Origin: Prevotella sp. UBA2711
GTDB lineage: Bacteria > Bacteroidota > Bacteroidia > Bacteroidales > Bacteroidaceae
Reading direction: 5' to 3'
DNA length: 56,459 nucleotides
Assembly (NCBI GenBank): GCA_002354095.1
Contig: DEKX01000045.1
Location: 1 to 56,459, forward strand
Shown here: positions 1 to 8,385 of the stretch, piece by piece
Layout: each line of letters opens with the position of its first letter
Numbering within the stretch: the stretch's first letter is position 1
Position numbers and translations under genes: made by a program
Notes under the pieces: generated by a model
What the model was told of the DNA's origin: nothing
The model's database searches: none
The model's input: only the letters and a program-made list of their open reading frames with translations

Positions 1-75
1 GTCTATGATCCAGCCGAAGAAGAGTTTAGAAGGCGGATGCAAAAGAAGAAAAAGAAGCGAGGGCCAAGATTGTAA
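1..75 (+). CDS. C-terminal end of an unidentified protein (partial)
   Basis: The window opens inside a reading frame, codons starting at base 1 and ending with TAA at 73-75. Only 24 residues are visible: an acidic stretch (DPAEEEF) followed by a very basic tail of Lys and Arg. A hairpin terminator begins 15 bases after the stop, which supports a real gene end. The family cannot be recognised from so short a tail. The upstream part lies outside the window. Confidence 0.5.
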   Translation, partial: VYDPAEEEFRRRMQKKKKKRGPRL

Positions 76-89
76 ATGCTTATCAATTG

Positions 90-122
90 GTGCTCCATGT
101 AACTTACTGGAGCACTCTTTTC
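90..122 (+). terminator. Rho-independent terminator
   Basis: Perfect 8-bp stem GTGCTCCA (90-97) / TGGAGCAC (108-115) with a 10-nt loop, followed by TCTTTT. It sits just after the partial gene and before the promoter of the XRE gene, so it separates the two transcription units. Confidence 0.75.
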
Positions 123-165
123 AATGCTTCATTGTTAAAGATTGCAATAAAACACATAGAAACTT

Positions 166-195
166 TTTGTTTTTGCATTTTATTCGCTAAATTTG
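166..195 (+). promoter_or_regulatory. Bacteroidota-type promoter for the XRE / type IIG / RhuM operon
   Basis: A TTTG-like -33 box (166-169) is followed 18 nt later by TAAATTTG (188-195), matching the group's TAnnTTTG -7 consensus. The predicted start near 200 leaves a leader of about 35 nt before the XRE start codon at 236. Confidence 0.55.
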
Positions 196-235
196 CACAC
201 AGAACGCCTAATTTTATACAAAACGACTTAGAACA

Positions 236-442
236 ATGGATAATCCGCATTATAACCGCATAAAAGCGGTGTTAGCAGAAAAAGACAAAACGGGAACATG
301 GCTTTCTGAACAGATGGGCAGGAACATTGGAACCGTATCACGATGGATGACAAACAAGGTGCAGCCATCGGTAGAACAGCTGTATGATATCGCTAAACAT
401 CTTGATGTGGATGTCAGGGAATTGTTGGTGGCATCAAAATAA
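236..442 (+). CDS. Small XRE-family helix-turn-helix regulator (controller-like)
   Basis: A 68-residue protein that is essentially one Cro/C1-type helix-turn-helix: LSEQMG is the first helix of the motif, TVSRWMT the recognition helix, and IAKHLDVDVRELL the closing helix. It has no other domain. It lies 8 bases upstream of the type IIG enzyme in the same direction, the position of a restriction-modification controller (C) protein, so it probably sets expression of the enzyme. It is clearly related in sequence to the XRE protein at 29158-29358, which precedes the other restriction operon here. Family assignment is firm; the controller role is inferred from position. Confidence 0.85.
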   Translation: MDNPHYNRIKAVLAEKDKTGTWLSEQMGRNIGTVSRWMTNKVQPSVEQLYDIAKHLDVDVRELLVASK

Positions 443-450
443 TGTAGACG

Positions 451-3400
451 ATGGAGAACAACGAATTACGCCCCATTCAGGTGGTAAACAAAATATATCT
501 GAAACAGCCTGTCGGAGAAAATGACATCAAAAGTTTCAGGAATGCCATGCGGAAGATGCTGAAGAACGTCAATGCAAATGAAAGCGAGGAACACAATAAA
601 AATCTTGTGATGGAATTCCTTTCAAATGCATTCTATAAAAACACCAATGCGATTAACACCAAGGGTAAGACTGATGCTGCTATTTATGAATCGCCAGATT
701 CTATTCATAGCCATGCCCTCGTACTTATAGAGGCAAAAGGACCTGGACGGCCAGATATGGCAAAGCGTTCGGAACTGAATTGCAAAGCACTGCATGAATT
801 AATCCTTTATTATATCCGAGAGGAGGAGATTAATCATAATACGAAAATAAAACATCTTATCATCACTAATTGCCTTGAGTGGTTCGTATTCGACAAGGCT
901 TGTTTCTATCGGTTTTTCCTCGCTAACAAGAAATTCAAGAATGAGGTGCTTGAGGCAGACCGAGAGAACACGACGGATTATGTTTACGAAAAAGTAATCC
1001 GCAGAAAGGTGGAAGAAGTAAAACACATGTTGAAATACACATACTTCGACCTGTCGGACTACAAAGGAAAACTGGATGATGATGCCATATTGACTTCCAG
1101 AAAGTTCATATCCATCTACAAACTACTATCTCCAACGCATCTGTTGAAACTGCCATTCCAGAATGACCATAACGCCCTTAACCGAGGGTTCTATAACGAG
1201 TTGCTTTACATTATGGGCGTTGAAGAAGTCACTGATGACAAGATGAAGAAAATCAAGCGTCTGAAAACCAAGCGGCAGCCTTACTCTCTGGTTGAACAAG
1301 CCATTTCCCATTTAGACGGATACGACCTCTACGAAGAGCAAGACCTGTTTGATGCGGCATTGGGATTGGTACTTGTTTGGGTAAACAGACTCCTGTTTTT
1401 AAAGTTGCTGGAGTCTCAATTGCTCACCTTCAATAAGGGCGCAACATCCAAGCTGCTGATTAGCTCTCGTATTCCAGACTATGACATCTTGAATGACTTG
1501 TTTATGAAAGTGTTGGCCGTTCCTACAGAGCAACGTAATGAGGAATTTCGAGAGGCATTTAAGGATGTGCCCTATTTGAATAGTTCCCTGTTTGAAAAGT
1601 CTGAATTAGAAATAAAGTATTTCCCCGTCAGCGGCATTCGGTTGGGCGAAATGGAGGTGATGGCGCAGACAGCCGTCAAGGATGGCAACGGTAAGCGGAT
1701 GAAAGGACTGATGCCAACACTCGACTACCTGTTTCGTTTCCTTGATGCGTTTGACTTCGGTGTTGAGAAGCAGAGCAATGATAGCCCGCTGCGACAAGAT
1801 AGCAAGACCATCATCAATGCGTCAGTGCTGGGAAAGATTTTCGAGAAGATAAATGGCTACAAGGACGGCTCATTTTTCACGCCAGGCTATATCACGCAGT
1901 ATATCTGCCGCAAGACATTGCGCAGGGCCGTAGTGAACCGCTTCAACGAAGTGAAAGGTTGGAAGTGTAACGACTTCTTTGAACTCTGCGACCAAGTGGG
2001 AACAGACAGGGACAGCCGCACGGAAGCTAACCAAATAATTAACAGTCTGAAAATCTGCGACCCAGCCGTAGGCAGCGGACATTTTCTTGTATCTGCTCTC
2101 AATGAGTTGATTGCTATTAAGAGAGAGATGGGGGTGCTGCAAGACCACAGAGAGAAGCCAAGACCAATTGGAGAGTACATCACGGTAGAGAACGATGAAC
2201 TCATTGTGACCGATGAAGACGGCGACACTTTTATATATGATCCCAAGGACCCGCCTAGCCAGCGTGTACAGGAGACTTTGTTTGAAGAAAAACGTACCAT
2301 TATCGAAAACTGTCTCTTTGGCGTTGACCTTAATCCCAAAAGCGTCGAGATTTGTCAGCTCCGCCTGTGGATAGAATTGCTGAAGAATGCCTATTATTAC
2401 AAAAATGATCAGACAGGGGAGAAAGTTCTTCAGACGCTCCCGAACATCGACATTAACATCAAGTGTGGGAACTCTCTTCTTAACAGGACTCCCTTTAATG
2501 TTGACATCCGTCAGGTCTTGGCCGCAACCAATCTCACCATTACGAAATACAAACAAGACGTAAACAACTATAAGCGTACAGCCAACAAAGAAGCAAAGGC
2601 ACGACTAAAACACGACATTGACATTATTAAGTCATTTTTGGCAAAAGGAATCAGCGAAAACACTCCAGTCTATAAGAAATGGCTTTCTGTTGCTAAGGAA
2701 CTGAGCGATATGCGGCAGAATAGTTTGCTCTTCCGTGATGCTAAGAATAAAAAAGGCAGCTATGCCAAGAAACTTGCTGCCCTGGAGAAAGAAGAGACAA
2801 AGCTGAAACGTCTTGTGGACGAAATACGAGATAATAAGGTATATACCAATGCTTTTGAGTGGAGGTATGAGATTCCTGACGTACTTGACGATAAAGGAGT
2901 GTTTCTGGGCTTCGATGCAATTATAGGTAATCCACCATACATCAGTCTGGAAAAGCTAACGGAAGATGTCAAAGCTTACTCAAAGATGCATCAGATGGAT
3001 GAAGAGGAGAAGAAGGATATTCCAACGTATAACACCTTGGAGTCGAGGGGTGACATTTATAGCCTATTTGTTGAGAGAGGTTTACAACTCCTGAAGAAAG
3101 ACGGTCTGTTGGCATATATCTTACCCAACAAGTGGATGAAGGTAGGGTATGGTAAGCCGCTACGTCAGCTATTCCTCAAACAGAATCTGACTCAGGTGAT
3201 AGACTTTGACGACAACCAGATTTTTACAGATGCCACGACCTATACTTGCATCATCCGTATGACCAAGGCAAAAAGTGCTGGTGAAATTCTTAGTTCTACT
3301 ATCCGCAAAGTCAACCCTGAGACATTGGCGGAAGATGTAGAAGAAAGGAAGAAAGTGTTCCAAACCAGCGAACTGAACGACGGCATTTGGATTATTTCGT

Positions 3401-4260
3401 CAAGAGAAGACTTTGAGAAGGCTGAAGCGTATAAAAAGAAAATGGGAACATTGGAGGACACAGTAGGCAAAGAGTCTTATAGAGGGTTGTTAACGGGCTT
3501 ATCAAAAGCTTTCAATGTATCAATAGATACAGCCAACCGACTTATTGCGGAAAATGCCTCTGCATCCGAAATACTCCGACCATTTATGCAGGGACGAGGA
3601 CTGATACCTTTCGGAAAACCAGAAACGGCTTCCTATCTGCTCTTTATTCCCAAAGGCTTTACAGCAAAAGCGTTTGGACTTAACCCAGAGGATAAAGAGG
3701 ACAGGGAGAAAATGCCAGACGAGCATGATGCCTGGACGTGGTTTGAACGCATATATCCCTCCGTCGCCCATTGGCTGTTGCAGTTTAAGGACGAAGCTTC
3801 CAGACGTACTGACAAGGGTGACTATTGGTGGGAACTGCGGGCTTGCGCATATTATAGCGAGTTCAGCCAGCCCAAACTTTTTTACCAGACTTTCCAAGTT
3901 CGTCCGTGTTTTATCTATAGCGACCAGTCTGTGTTCTGTAACAATTCGATGTGGTTTATCACTATCCAAAACAAGGCTCTGCTTGCCCTCCTCTGTTCAA
4001 ACATGGGCTGGTGGCTGATTTCCAAGTATTGCCCTCGCATACAGAACGGCTATCAGTTGATTTGGGACAACTTCAAGCAGATAAGCATTCCTTCTGAACT
4101 GCCGCCACGTTTGGGTGAGTTGGCTGACTTGCTCATGCTGGATGTTGAACAAAATAATAAAGAAGACTATGCTACTCATCTGCGAGAAGTCAATGAAATA
4201 GTTGGCGGATTGTATGATGATGCTATTAAAGGGTATGTAATTGACGGTGTAGCATATTAA
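451..4260 (+). CDS. Type IIG-like restriction-modification enzyme (fused nuclease, N6-adenine methyltransferase and specificity domain)
   Basis: A 1269-residue single-chain enzyme. Near the N-terminus, Asp75 followed by EAK at 94-96 fits a PD-(D/E)xK nuclease core. Around residue 475, FFTPGYI is the helical lead-in typical of gamma-class adenine methyltransferases. Motif I DPAVGSGHF lies near residue 537 and the catalytic NPPY at 827-830; the roughly 290-residue gap between them holds a long Lys-rich insertion. The C-terminal part (ILRPFMQGRGL and following) resembles TaqI/Eco57I-type target-recognition domains. The expected activity is cleavage of unmodified DNA near an asymmetric site, with one-strand N6-adenine methylation by the same chain. 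It follows the XRE gene by 8 nt and precedes a RhuM-like gene by 28 nt. All catalytic motifs look intact. The recognition site cannot be predicted. Confidence 0.85.
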   Translation: MENNELRPIQVVNKIYLKQPVGENDIKSFRNAMRKMLKNVNANESEEHNKNLVMEFLSNAFYKNTNAINTKGKTDAAIYESPDSIHSHALVLIEAKGPGRPDMAKRSELNCKALHELILYYIREEEINHNTKIKHLIITNCLEWFVFDKACFYRFFLANKKFKNEVLEADRENTTDYVYEKVIRRKVEEVKHMLKYTYFDLSDYKGKLDDDAILTSRKFISIYKLLSPTHLLKLPFQNDHNALNRGFYNELLYIMGVEEVTDDKMKKIKRLKTKRQPYSLVEQAISHLDGYDLYEEQDLFDAALGLVLVWVNRLLFLKLLESQLLTFNKGATSKLLISSRIPDYDILNDLFMKVLAVPTEQRNEEFREAFKDVPYLNSSLFEKSELEIKYFPVSGIRLGEMEVMAQTAVKDGNGKRMKGLMPTLDYLFRFLDAFDFGVEKQSNDSPLRQDSKTIINASVLGKIFEKINGYKDGSFFTPGYITQYICRKTLRRAVVNRFNEVKGWKCNDFFELCDQVGTDRDSRTEANQIINSLKICDPAVGSGHFLVSALNELIAIKREMGVLQDHREKPRPIGEYITVENDELIVTDEDGDTFIYDPKDPPSQRVQETLFEEKRTIIENCLFGVDLNPKSVEICQLRLWIELLKNAYYYKNDQTGEKVLQTLPNIDINIKCGNSLLNRTPFNVDIRQVLAATNLTITKYKQDVNNYKRTANKEAKARLKHDIDIIKSFLAKGISENTPVYKKWLSVAKELSDMRQNSLLFRDAKNKKGSYAKKLAALEKEETKLKRLVDEIRDNKVYTNAFEWRYEIPDVLDDKGVFLGFDAIIGNPPYISLEKLTEDVKAYSKMHQMDEEEKKDIPTYNTLESRGDIYSLFVERGLQLLKKDGLLAYILPNKWMKVGYGKPLRQLFLKQNLTQVIDFDDNQIFTDATTYTCIIRMTKAKSAGEILSSTIRKVNPETLAEDVEERKKVFQTSELNDGIWIISSREDFEKAEAYKKKMGTLEDTVGKESYRGLLTGLSKAFNVSIDTANRLIAENASASEILRPFMQGRGLIPFGKPETASYLLFIPKGFTAKAFGLNPEDKEDREKMPDEHDAWTWFERIYPSVAHWLLQFKDEASRRTDKGDYWWELRACAYYSEFSQPKLFYQTFQVRPCFIYSDQSVFCNNSMWFITIQNKALLALLCSNMGWWLISKYCPRIQNGYQLIWDNFKQISIPSELPPRLGELADLLMLDVEQNNKEDYATHLREVNEIVGGLYDDAIKGYVIDGVAY

Positions 4261-4288
4261 CTTTGCAAACGAAAACGATATTGAAGAT

Positions 4289-5311
4289 ATGGCAAACGAA
4301 ATAGAGAAAAGGAATGAGGCTTTCCTGATTTATCAGGATGAAAACGGGATTGCTCGAGTCAATGTAAGATTCGAGGGTGAGGATGTGTGGCTACTTCAGG
4401 AGCAGATAATGGAGTTATTTGATGCTTCTCGACAGGACGTGAGCTACCACATCAAACAGATTTATGCAGAAAACGAGCAGGACCCAGAACGAACTCGCAA
4501 AAATTTTTTGATAGTTCGACAAGAGGGTAAAAGAAGTGTGAAGCGAAGTATGTACCACTACAACCTTGACATGATCATCGCCGTGGGCTATCGTGTGAAG
4601 TCACAGGTGGCTACTCGCTTCCGTCAGTGGGCTACCCAACATCTGCGTGAATTTATCCAGAAAGGGTTTACGCTGGATGATGACAGGCTGAAAGGGAAAG
4701 GCAATAGGTATTTCCGTGAGTTGCTGCAACGCATTAGGGACATCCGCAGTAGCGAGCGCAACCTGTATCAGCAGGTGACAGACATCTTCATTACGAGCAT
4801 CGACTACGATCCCAACGCCAATCTCACTCGAAAGTTCTTTGCTACCGTTCAGAACAAACTGCACTATGCTGCCCATCAGCATACAGCGGCAGAGGTGATA
4901 TATGAGCGTGTGGATGCAGAGAAGCCGATGGTGGGCATGACTAATTTTAAGGGTGACTATATCACCAAGGAGGATGTGCAGATTGCGAAGAACTATCTGA
5001 CGGCAGAAGAACTGACGTACTTGAATCTGTTGGTGTCACAGTATTTGGACTTTGCCGAAATTCAGGCTTTGCAGCAGATTCCTATGAGGATGGCGGAATG
5101 GATACAGAAACTTGACGATCTGATGACACTCTCTGGCAGACAGTTGTTGGTTGGCAAGGGAACTGTCAGTCACGAAGAGGCGAAGAAGAAGGCTATCGCT
5201 GAGTTTGAAAAATATCGTAAGTTGGAGATGCTACAGTATGAAAGTGACTACGACAGGGCCATCAGAGAACTGATACAGAAAGAGAATAGCCTGCCAAAGA
5301 ATGAGGGATGA
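4289..5311 (+). CDS. RhuM-family protein
   Basis: A 340-residue protein. The first ~130 residues form the RhuM-type DNA-binding-like domain, with the signature VGYRVKSQVATRFRQWA also found (as VGYRVKSKRGVQFRQWA) in the protein at 39807-40778. Unlike that protein it carries no Fic motif. The remainder is a helical region rich in charged residues, with DFAEIQALQQIPMRMAEWIQKLD near the end, conserved in longer RhuM proteins. RhuM (named from Salmonella SPI-3) has no firm biochemical role, but its genes are frequently found beside restriction-modification systems and on genomic islands. Here it is the third gene of the XRE / type IIG operon, 28 nt downstream, suggesting an accessory or regulatory role. 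Confidence 0.8.
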   Translation: MANEIEKRNEAFLIYQDENGIARVNVRFEGEDVWLLQEQIMELFDASRQDVSYHIKQIYAENEQDPERTRKNFLIVRQEGKRSVKRSMYHYNLDMIIAVGYRVKSQVATRFRQWATQHLREFIQKGFTLDDDRLKGKGNRYFRELLQRIRDIRSSERNLYQQVTDIFITSIDYDPNANLTRKFFATVQNKLHYAAHQHTAAEVIYERVDAEKPMVGMTNFKGDYITKEDVQIAKNYLTAEELTYLNLLVSQYLDFAEIQALQQIPMRMAEWIQKLDDLMTLSGRQLLVGKGTVSHEEAKKKAIAEFEKYRKLEMLQYESDYDRAIRELIQKENSLPKNEG

Positions 5312-5374
5312 AAATAATAGCCTACCATGAGAATCACGGGGACCATGATTCATCATGCTTCTACATTAAAAAAA

Positions 5375-5416
5375 AGTTCACCAACAGGCGAACTGTTTTG
5401 CTTTTTCTCTTCATTT
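5375..5416 (+). terminator. Probable terminator after the RhuM gene
   Basis: AGTTCACC (5375-5382) pairs with GGCGAACT (5387-5394), with one mismatch and a 4-nt loop. A T-rich run (GTTTTGCTTTTTCTC) follows. This ends the plus-strand operon starting at 236. Confidence 0.55.
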
Positions 5417-5458
5417 CCTTGCTTTTAGGGTGAGCGTACCCCCAAAGCAAGGCAAAGA

Positions 5459-5497
5459 GAGAGGATACTCCCCTTGAAACGCTGGGAGTATCCTCTC
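5459..5497. terminator. Perfect 14-bp hairpin between convergent genes
   Basis: GAGAGGATACTCCC (5459-5472) is exactly complementary to GGGAGTATCCTCTC (5484-5497) around an 11-nt loop. It lies between the convergent RhuM gene and the lipoprotein gene. Neither side has a strong U run, so it may work as a transcript-stabilising or weak bidirectional terminator hairpin. Confidence 0.5.
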
Positions 5498-5570
5498 AAA
5501 ATTAAACTAATAAAATTCTTTGTGTCACATTATTCGCTGCCGCCAAAAGCGGCTAAAATGGATGAATAGG

Positions 5571-7739
5571 TTAAAATGCGAAGCAGGCACGAACCTGTAA
5601 GTTGCTGTCCTTACTGCTGTCGTACCAGTAGGCAAGGCCACCGCTGCCGAGGTGCACGTCCTTGGCGTTGTCTCCATCGCCCTCCGACGACGACCAGTAG
5701 GCGTCGCTCATCTGCAATTTATTGCCGTTGCCTCCAGCGGTGGCTAATGCAGTGTTCAGGCCGCTGTAGCTTGCATCGCTGCCGCCGAAAGCCTTGAACA
5801 TATTCTTCCAGTCGTCCTGGGTAGGCAGCTTCCATGAATTGCCACCGATGGCAGCTTTGCCTTCGCATGTGGATTTTGCCGTCGCCCAATTCATATGGCC
5901 TTGGTCGGCGAGGGCGATGGCGAGACTTTCACCGGTGGTCGCGCTCTTGTATGCCACCATGGCCACTTTAGTCACGCCCGAGGGCAGGACATGAGTAGCG
6001 TCCAAGGTGTATGCGTTGCCATCAGTATCCACCACATCGCCAACTACTGAGGCTGAGAGCTCATGGGCTGTGGCAGCGATAGGAGAATATTCAAATGGAC
6101 TGGTGCTGATGCCGTCTGCATACACCGTGCCGCCGATGATCACGGTGATGGCTTGGCCTTCATCACCCTTGCCGATGCTGTTGGGGGCAAGATCGCCCTT
6201 CGTGGCTATCACGCTGGACACGTCGCTGGTGATGGTGATGGTGCCACACGTACCATTCTTATTGCCGCCGCCGATGCCTGCGCCATACTTGCCGCCCGTG
6301 GCATTGACGGTGCCGCCGCTGATGGTGATAGCGCCGAAGGTGCCCTCATCGCCACCGCCTATGCCGGCTCCAGCTTCGCCACAACTGGCCTCGACGGTGC
6401 CGCCGCTGATGGTGATGTTGCCGCAGCTGCCTTCATCGCCACCGCCGATGCCGGCTGCTTCTCGACCACCAATAGCAGTGATGTTGCCGCCCTTGATGTC
6501 GATGTTGCCGCAGTTCCTATTACTATCAGTATATCCGCCGCCGATGCCTGCACCATAGCCATTGCCATAAGAATTCATACCGCTGCTGGCCGTGAGCGAG
6601 CCAGAGCCCATGATGGTGAGCGTCTTGCCAGAGGGCACGTAGATGCCGGGATAATCCTCATAGAATCCCTTCACCGTGTTTGTACCTTCGAGGTTGATGG
6701 TGGCATTGCCCGCGCAGGTGATGCCCGCATAGTTGCCAGAAGTCCATGTACCGCTTTCATTTATTTGTACGTCCTTCAGTGTGACGGTGGTAGTAGTAGC
6801 GGGGGCTACGGGGTCTGCGATACTGATTTTCACATTGCTGGCCAATGTACCTGTCAGTGTCTCACCGTCCTTGGCTTCGTAGTCGGCAGAGAGGAAAGCG
6901 AGGTGAGCTCCCTTCGTCATCTGCACTGTGCTCTGGTAGTATTTTTTCGCTGCAAGCGCCAAACCTTCTTTCATGTAAAAATAGTCATTATCGGCTGTAG
7001 TGGCAGAGATGCAGATATTACCAGTGCCAGCAAGCACAGGCAGATAAGCGGTAGAGCCTGCAGTAGCGAGAGTGGCAGAAGCCATGACACCTGCTCCGTC
7101 AGCAATAGACACCTTGGAGGCTGAGAGGGCATTACCAACTTTGTCTTGCAGTGTGAGCTTCCAGATAGACAGCTTGCTCTCCAACTTCGCTGCACTTGTC
7201 AGTGTAGCCTTGTCGCCGCTGACGGTCAGCGCACAGTCATCAGCCATGCGGTAGTCAATGTTATTGGCAATCGACTCCAGCGTGCCATCGAGCGTGCCGT
7301 TGCTCATTTTCTTAAAACTAATGCGATAGTCACTACCATTAGCAGCGACGGTGACAATGTCTGCAGGATAAATCAAGTCAACCGTCAGCACATTGTCATT
7401 AGGCTTGGTGATGTCGCCGGAGATAGTGGCAGAACCGTCGGTGTTCACCTTCGAAACCGTCAACTCGGTTTTCACATACTTATCTTCACTATTCTTCACA
7501 ATGGCAGCAATCTTGTCGCCATCCTTCCATGCCACCTTGATGTTTCCTCCCTCCTCTGTATATACCGTACGCATCGTAGCATCGGCATTGGGAGCAGCTA
7601 CGGCAGCCTCGAAGTGCAGCACGTCGGCTGACTGGGTTGGCATCTGGACGCTATAGTCATCGCTGTTGCTGCAAGCGGCAAGACAGAGTGCCACGGCAGC
7701 CATGCTAAAAATCTTGAATGTTTTCATTGTTCTGTTCAT
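5571..7739 (-). CDS. Fimbrillin-like surface lipoprotein with glycine-rich beta-solenoid and C-terminal DUF1566-like domain
   Basis: A 722-residue predicted lipoprotein: a short basic N-terminus, a hydrophobic signal and the lipobox LAAC followed by SNSDD, the acidic context expected for surface export in Bacteroidota. Residues ~38-290 resemble the fimbrillin (Mfa-like) fold, in which a hydrophobic N-terminal strand precedes TVYTEEGGNIKVAWKDGD. Residues ~300-530 hold at least four imperfect repeats of ~25-30 residues built on GNITISGGTV and AGIGGG, as in right-handed beta-solenoid carbohydrate-binding or adhesin domains. The last ~110 residues (WKLPTQDDWKNM, YWSSSEGDG, VRACFAF) resemble the DUF1566 / Fibrobacter major-domain module. 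Probable role: surface adhesin or glycan binding. Start MNRTMKTF is used; Met5 is an alternative. It lies 18 nt downstream of a 58-residue protein and is likely co-transcribed with it. Confidence 0.8.
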   Translation of the reverse strand: MNRTMKTFKIFSMAAVALCLAACSNSDDYSVQMPTQSADVLHFEAAVAAPNADATMRTVYTEEGGNIKVAWKDGDKIAAIVKNSEDKYVKTELTVSKVNTDGSATISGDITKPNDNVLTVDLIYPADIVTVAANGSDYRISFKKMSNGTLDGTLESIANNIDYRMADDCALTVSGDKATLTSAAKLESKLSIWKLTLQDKVGNALSASKVSIADGAGVMASATLATAGSTAYLPVLAGTGNICISATTADNDYFYMKEGLALAAKKYYQSTVQMTKGAHLAFLSADYEAKDGETLTGTLASNVKISIADPVAPATTTTVTLKDVQINESGTWTSGNYAGITCAGNATINLEGTNTVKGFYEDYPGIYVPSGKTLTIMGSGSLTASSGMNSYGNGYGAGIGGGYTDSNRNCGNIDIKGGNITAIGGREAAGIGGGDEGSCGNITISGGTVEASCGEAGAGIGGGDEGTFGAITISGGTVNATGGKYGAGIGGGNKNGTCGTITITSDVSSVIATKGDLAPNSIGKGDEGQAITVIIGGTVYADGISTSPFEYSPIAATAHELSASVVGDVVDTDGNAYTLDATHVLPSGVTKVAMVAYKSATTGESLAIALADQGHMNWATAKSTCEGKAAIGGNSWKLPTQDDWKNMFKAFGGSDASYSGLNTALATAGGNGNKLQMSDAYWSSSEGDGDNAKDVHLGSGGLAYWYDSSKDSNLQVRACFAF

Positions 7740-7757
7740 TTTAGGGGTTTAACATGT

Positions 7758-7934
7758 TTACTGTAGCATCCAACTCATATCGTCGTCCATACGTGATGGT
7801 GATGTACTCAGCGGGTCGCTTCCGCCCTGGAAGTCATCAAGCGATTGCAGCGTACTGCCCGCCAGCAACTGGTTAGTCACACGCAGCTCCACGACGTCCG
7901 TCCGTGGCTGCTCATAAAGTCTTTTCTGTTTCAT
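7758..7934 (-). CDS. 58-residue conserved small protein upstream of the fimbrillin-like lipoprotein
   Basis: ATG at 7934-7932, TAA at 7760-7758, 58 residues. It begins MKQKRLYEQPRTDVVEL and continues with a hydrophobic segment (VTNQLLAGS) and an Asp/Ser-rich tail ending in MSWMLQ. Short proteins that begin with a Lys-rich stretch and a YEQP motif, then end in a Gly/Asp/Ser-rich tail, recur ahead of surface-protein genes in Prevotella; this is my recollection of the pattern, and its function is not known. The stop is 18 nt before the lipoprotein start, so both genes probably share the promoter at 8158-8188. There is no signal peptide. Confidence 0.7.
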   Translation of the reverse strand: MKQKRLYEQPRTDVVELRVTNQLLAGSTLQSLDDFQGGSDPLSTSPSRMDDDMSWMLQ

Positions 7935-7987
7935 TAATGATTTGGTTTATGTTATTAAAAAATTATTATTCAGACATTACGCAGCAA

Positions 7988-8064
7988 GGCGCGTCCTGCA
8001 TCCCTTCAGACAGGGGAAATGCAGAACGCGCCTCGCCGTTCTTCCGGCACCGAGCGTGCCGGAA
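7988..8064 (-). promoter_or_regulatory. Structured long leader (two stable hairpins) upstream of the small protein / lipoprotein operon
   Basis: Between the predicted transcription start (~8152) and the small-protein start (7934) lie about 215 untranslated bases. Hairpin 1 pairs 7988-8004 with 8013-8032: GGCGCGT, CTGCAT and CCC against GGG, ATGCAG and ACGCGCC, with small bulges. Hairpin 2 is a perfect 9-bp stem TTCCGGCAC (8042-8050) / GTGCCGGAA (8056-8064) with a 5-nt loop. These GC-rich stems stand out in an AT-rich stretch. They could stabilise the mRNA, attenuate it, or bind a protein or ligand; no known riboswitch was recognised. Confidence 0.55.
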
Positions 8065-8157
8065 CCACAAAGTCCAAACCACTTACAGCCAGTGGGGGTG
8101 GGGTAAAAATTGACTTTCGCTGCATAGTTTTAGTATTGTCTTGAAACGTTTCGATTG

Positions 8158-8188
8158 CAAAGATACAATCTTTTTAGGAAAGGACAAA
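8158..8188 (-). promoter_or_regulatory. Promoter of the small protein / lipoprotein operon
   Basis: On the minus strand TTTG (8188-8185), a 19-nt spacer and TATCTTTG (8165-8158) give an exact match to the Bacteroidota consensus. Of the roughly 450-bp gap 7935-8385, the segment 8190-8320 holds no recognisable gene. Confidence 0.8.
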
Positions 8189-8327
8189 AGAAATATTTCT
8201 TTTTTTGAAAACTTAATTATCTATACAGGAAAACACCAAGGGGTCTGGAGGTGAGTAGCCCCCCAGATATGGTTAAAAGTTTACTTCGTTTCATAAGCAA
8301 TTCATGTTTTTATTTGTAATTAAAATA

Positions 8328-8357
8328 TTGTTTATTCGATAATTATTTGTATATTTG
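8328..8357 (+). promoter_or_regulatory. Promoter of the antitoxin-like / MazF-remnant pair
   Basis: TTG (8328-8330), a 19-nt spacer and TATATTTG (8350-8357) form a consensus-like promoter. An in-frame ATG at 8347 lies inside the -7 region, so it cannot be the translation start; the ATG at 8386 is used instead. Confidence 0.75.
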
Positions 8358-8385
8358 CACCCGTAAACCCAAACATGTTAGGATT

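Noticed and set aside
5..190. A 61-codon frame at the left edge
   Set aside because: It crosses the terminator at 90-122; the frame from base 1 ending at 75 is a better fit for the end of a real gene.
1870..2556. A 228-codon minus-strand frame inside the type IIG gene
   Set aside because: It lies antisense to the conserved methyltransferase motifs and has no recognisable protein sequence.
5308..5433. A 41-codon frame starting in the RhuM stop (ATGA) with a hydrophobic end
   Set aside because: It runs through the RhuM terminator hairpin and has no sign of conservation; probably chance, though the hydrophobic tail drew attention.
6063..7124. A 353-codon plus-strand open frame antisense to the lipoprotein gene
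   Set aside because: It is produced by the repetitive, GC-rich coding of the lipoprotein; its translation shows no domain, and it has no promoter or ribosome-binding context.
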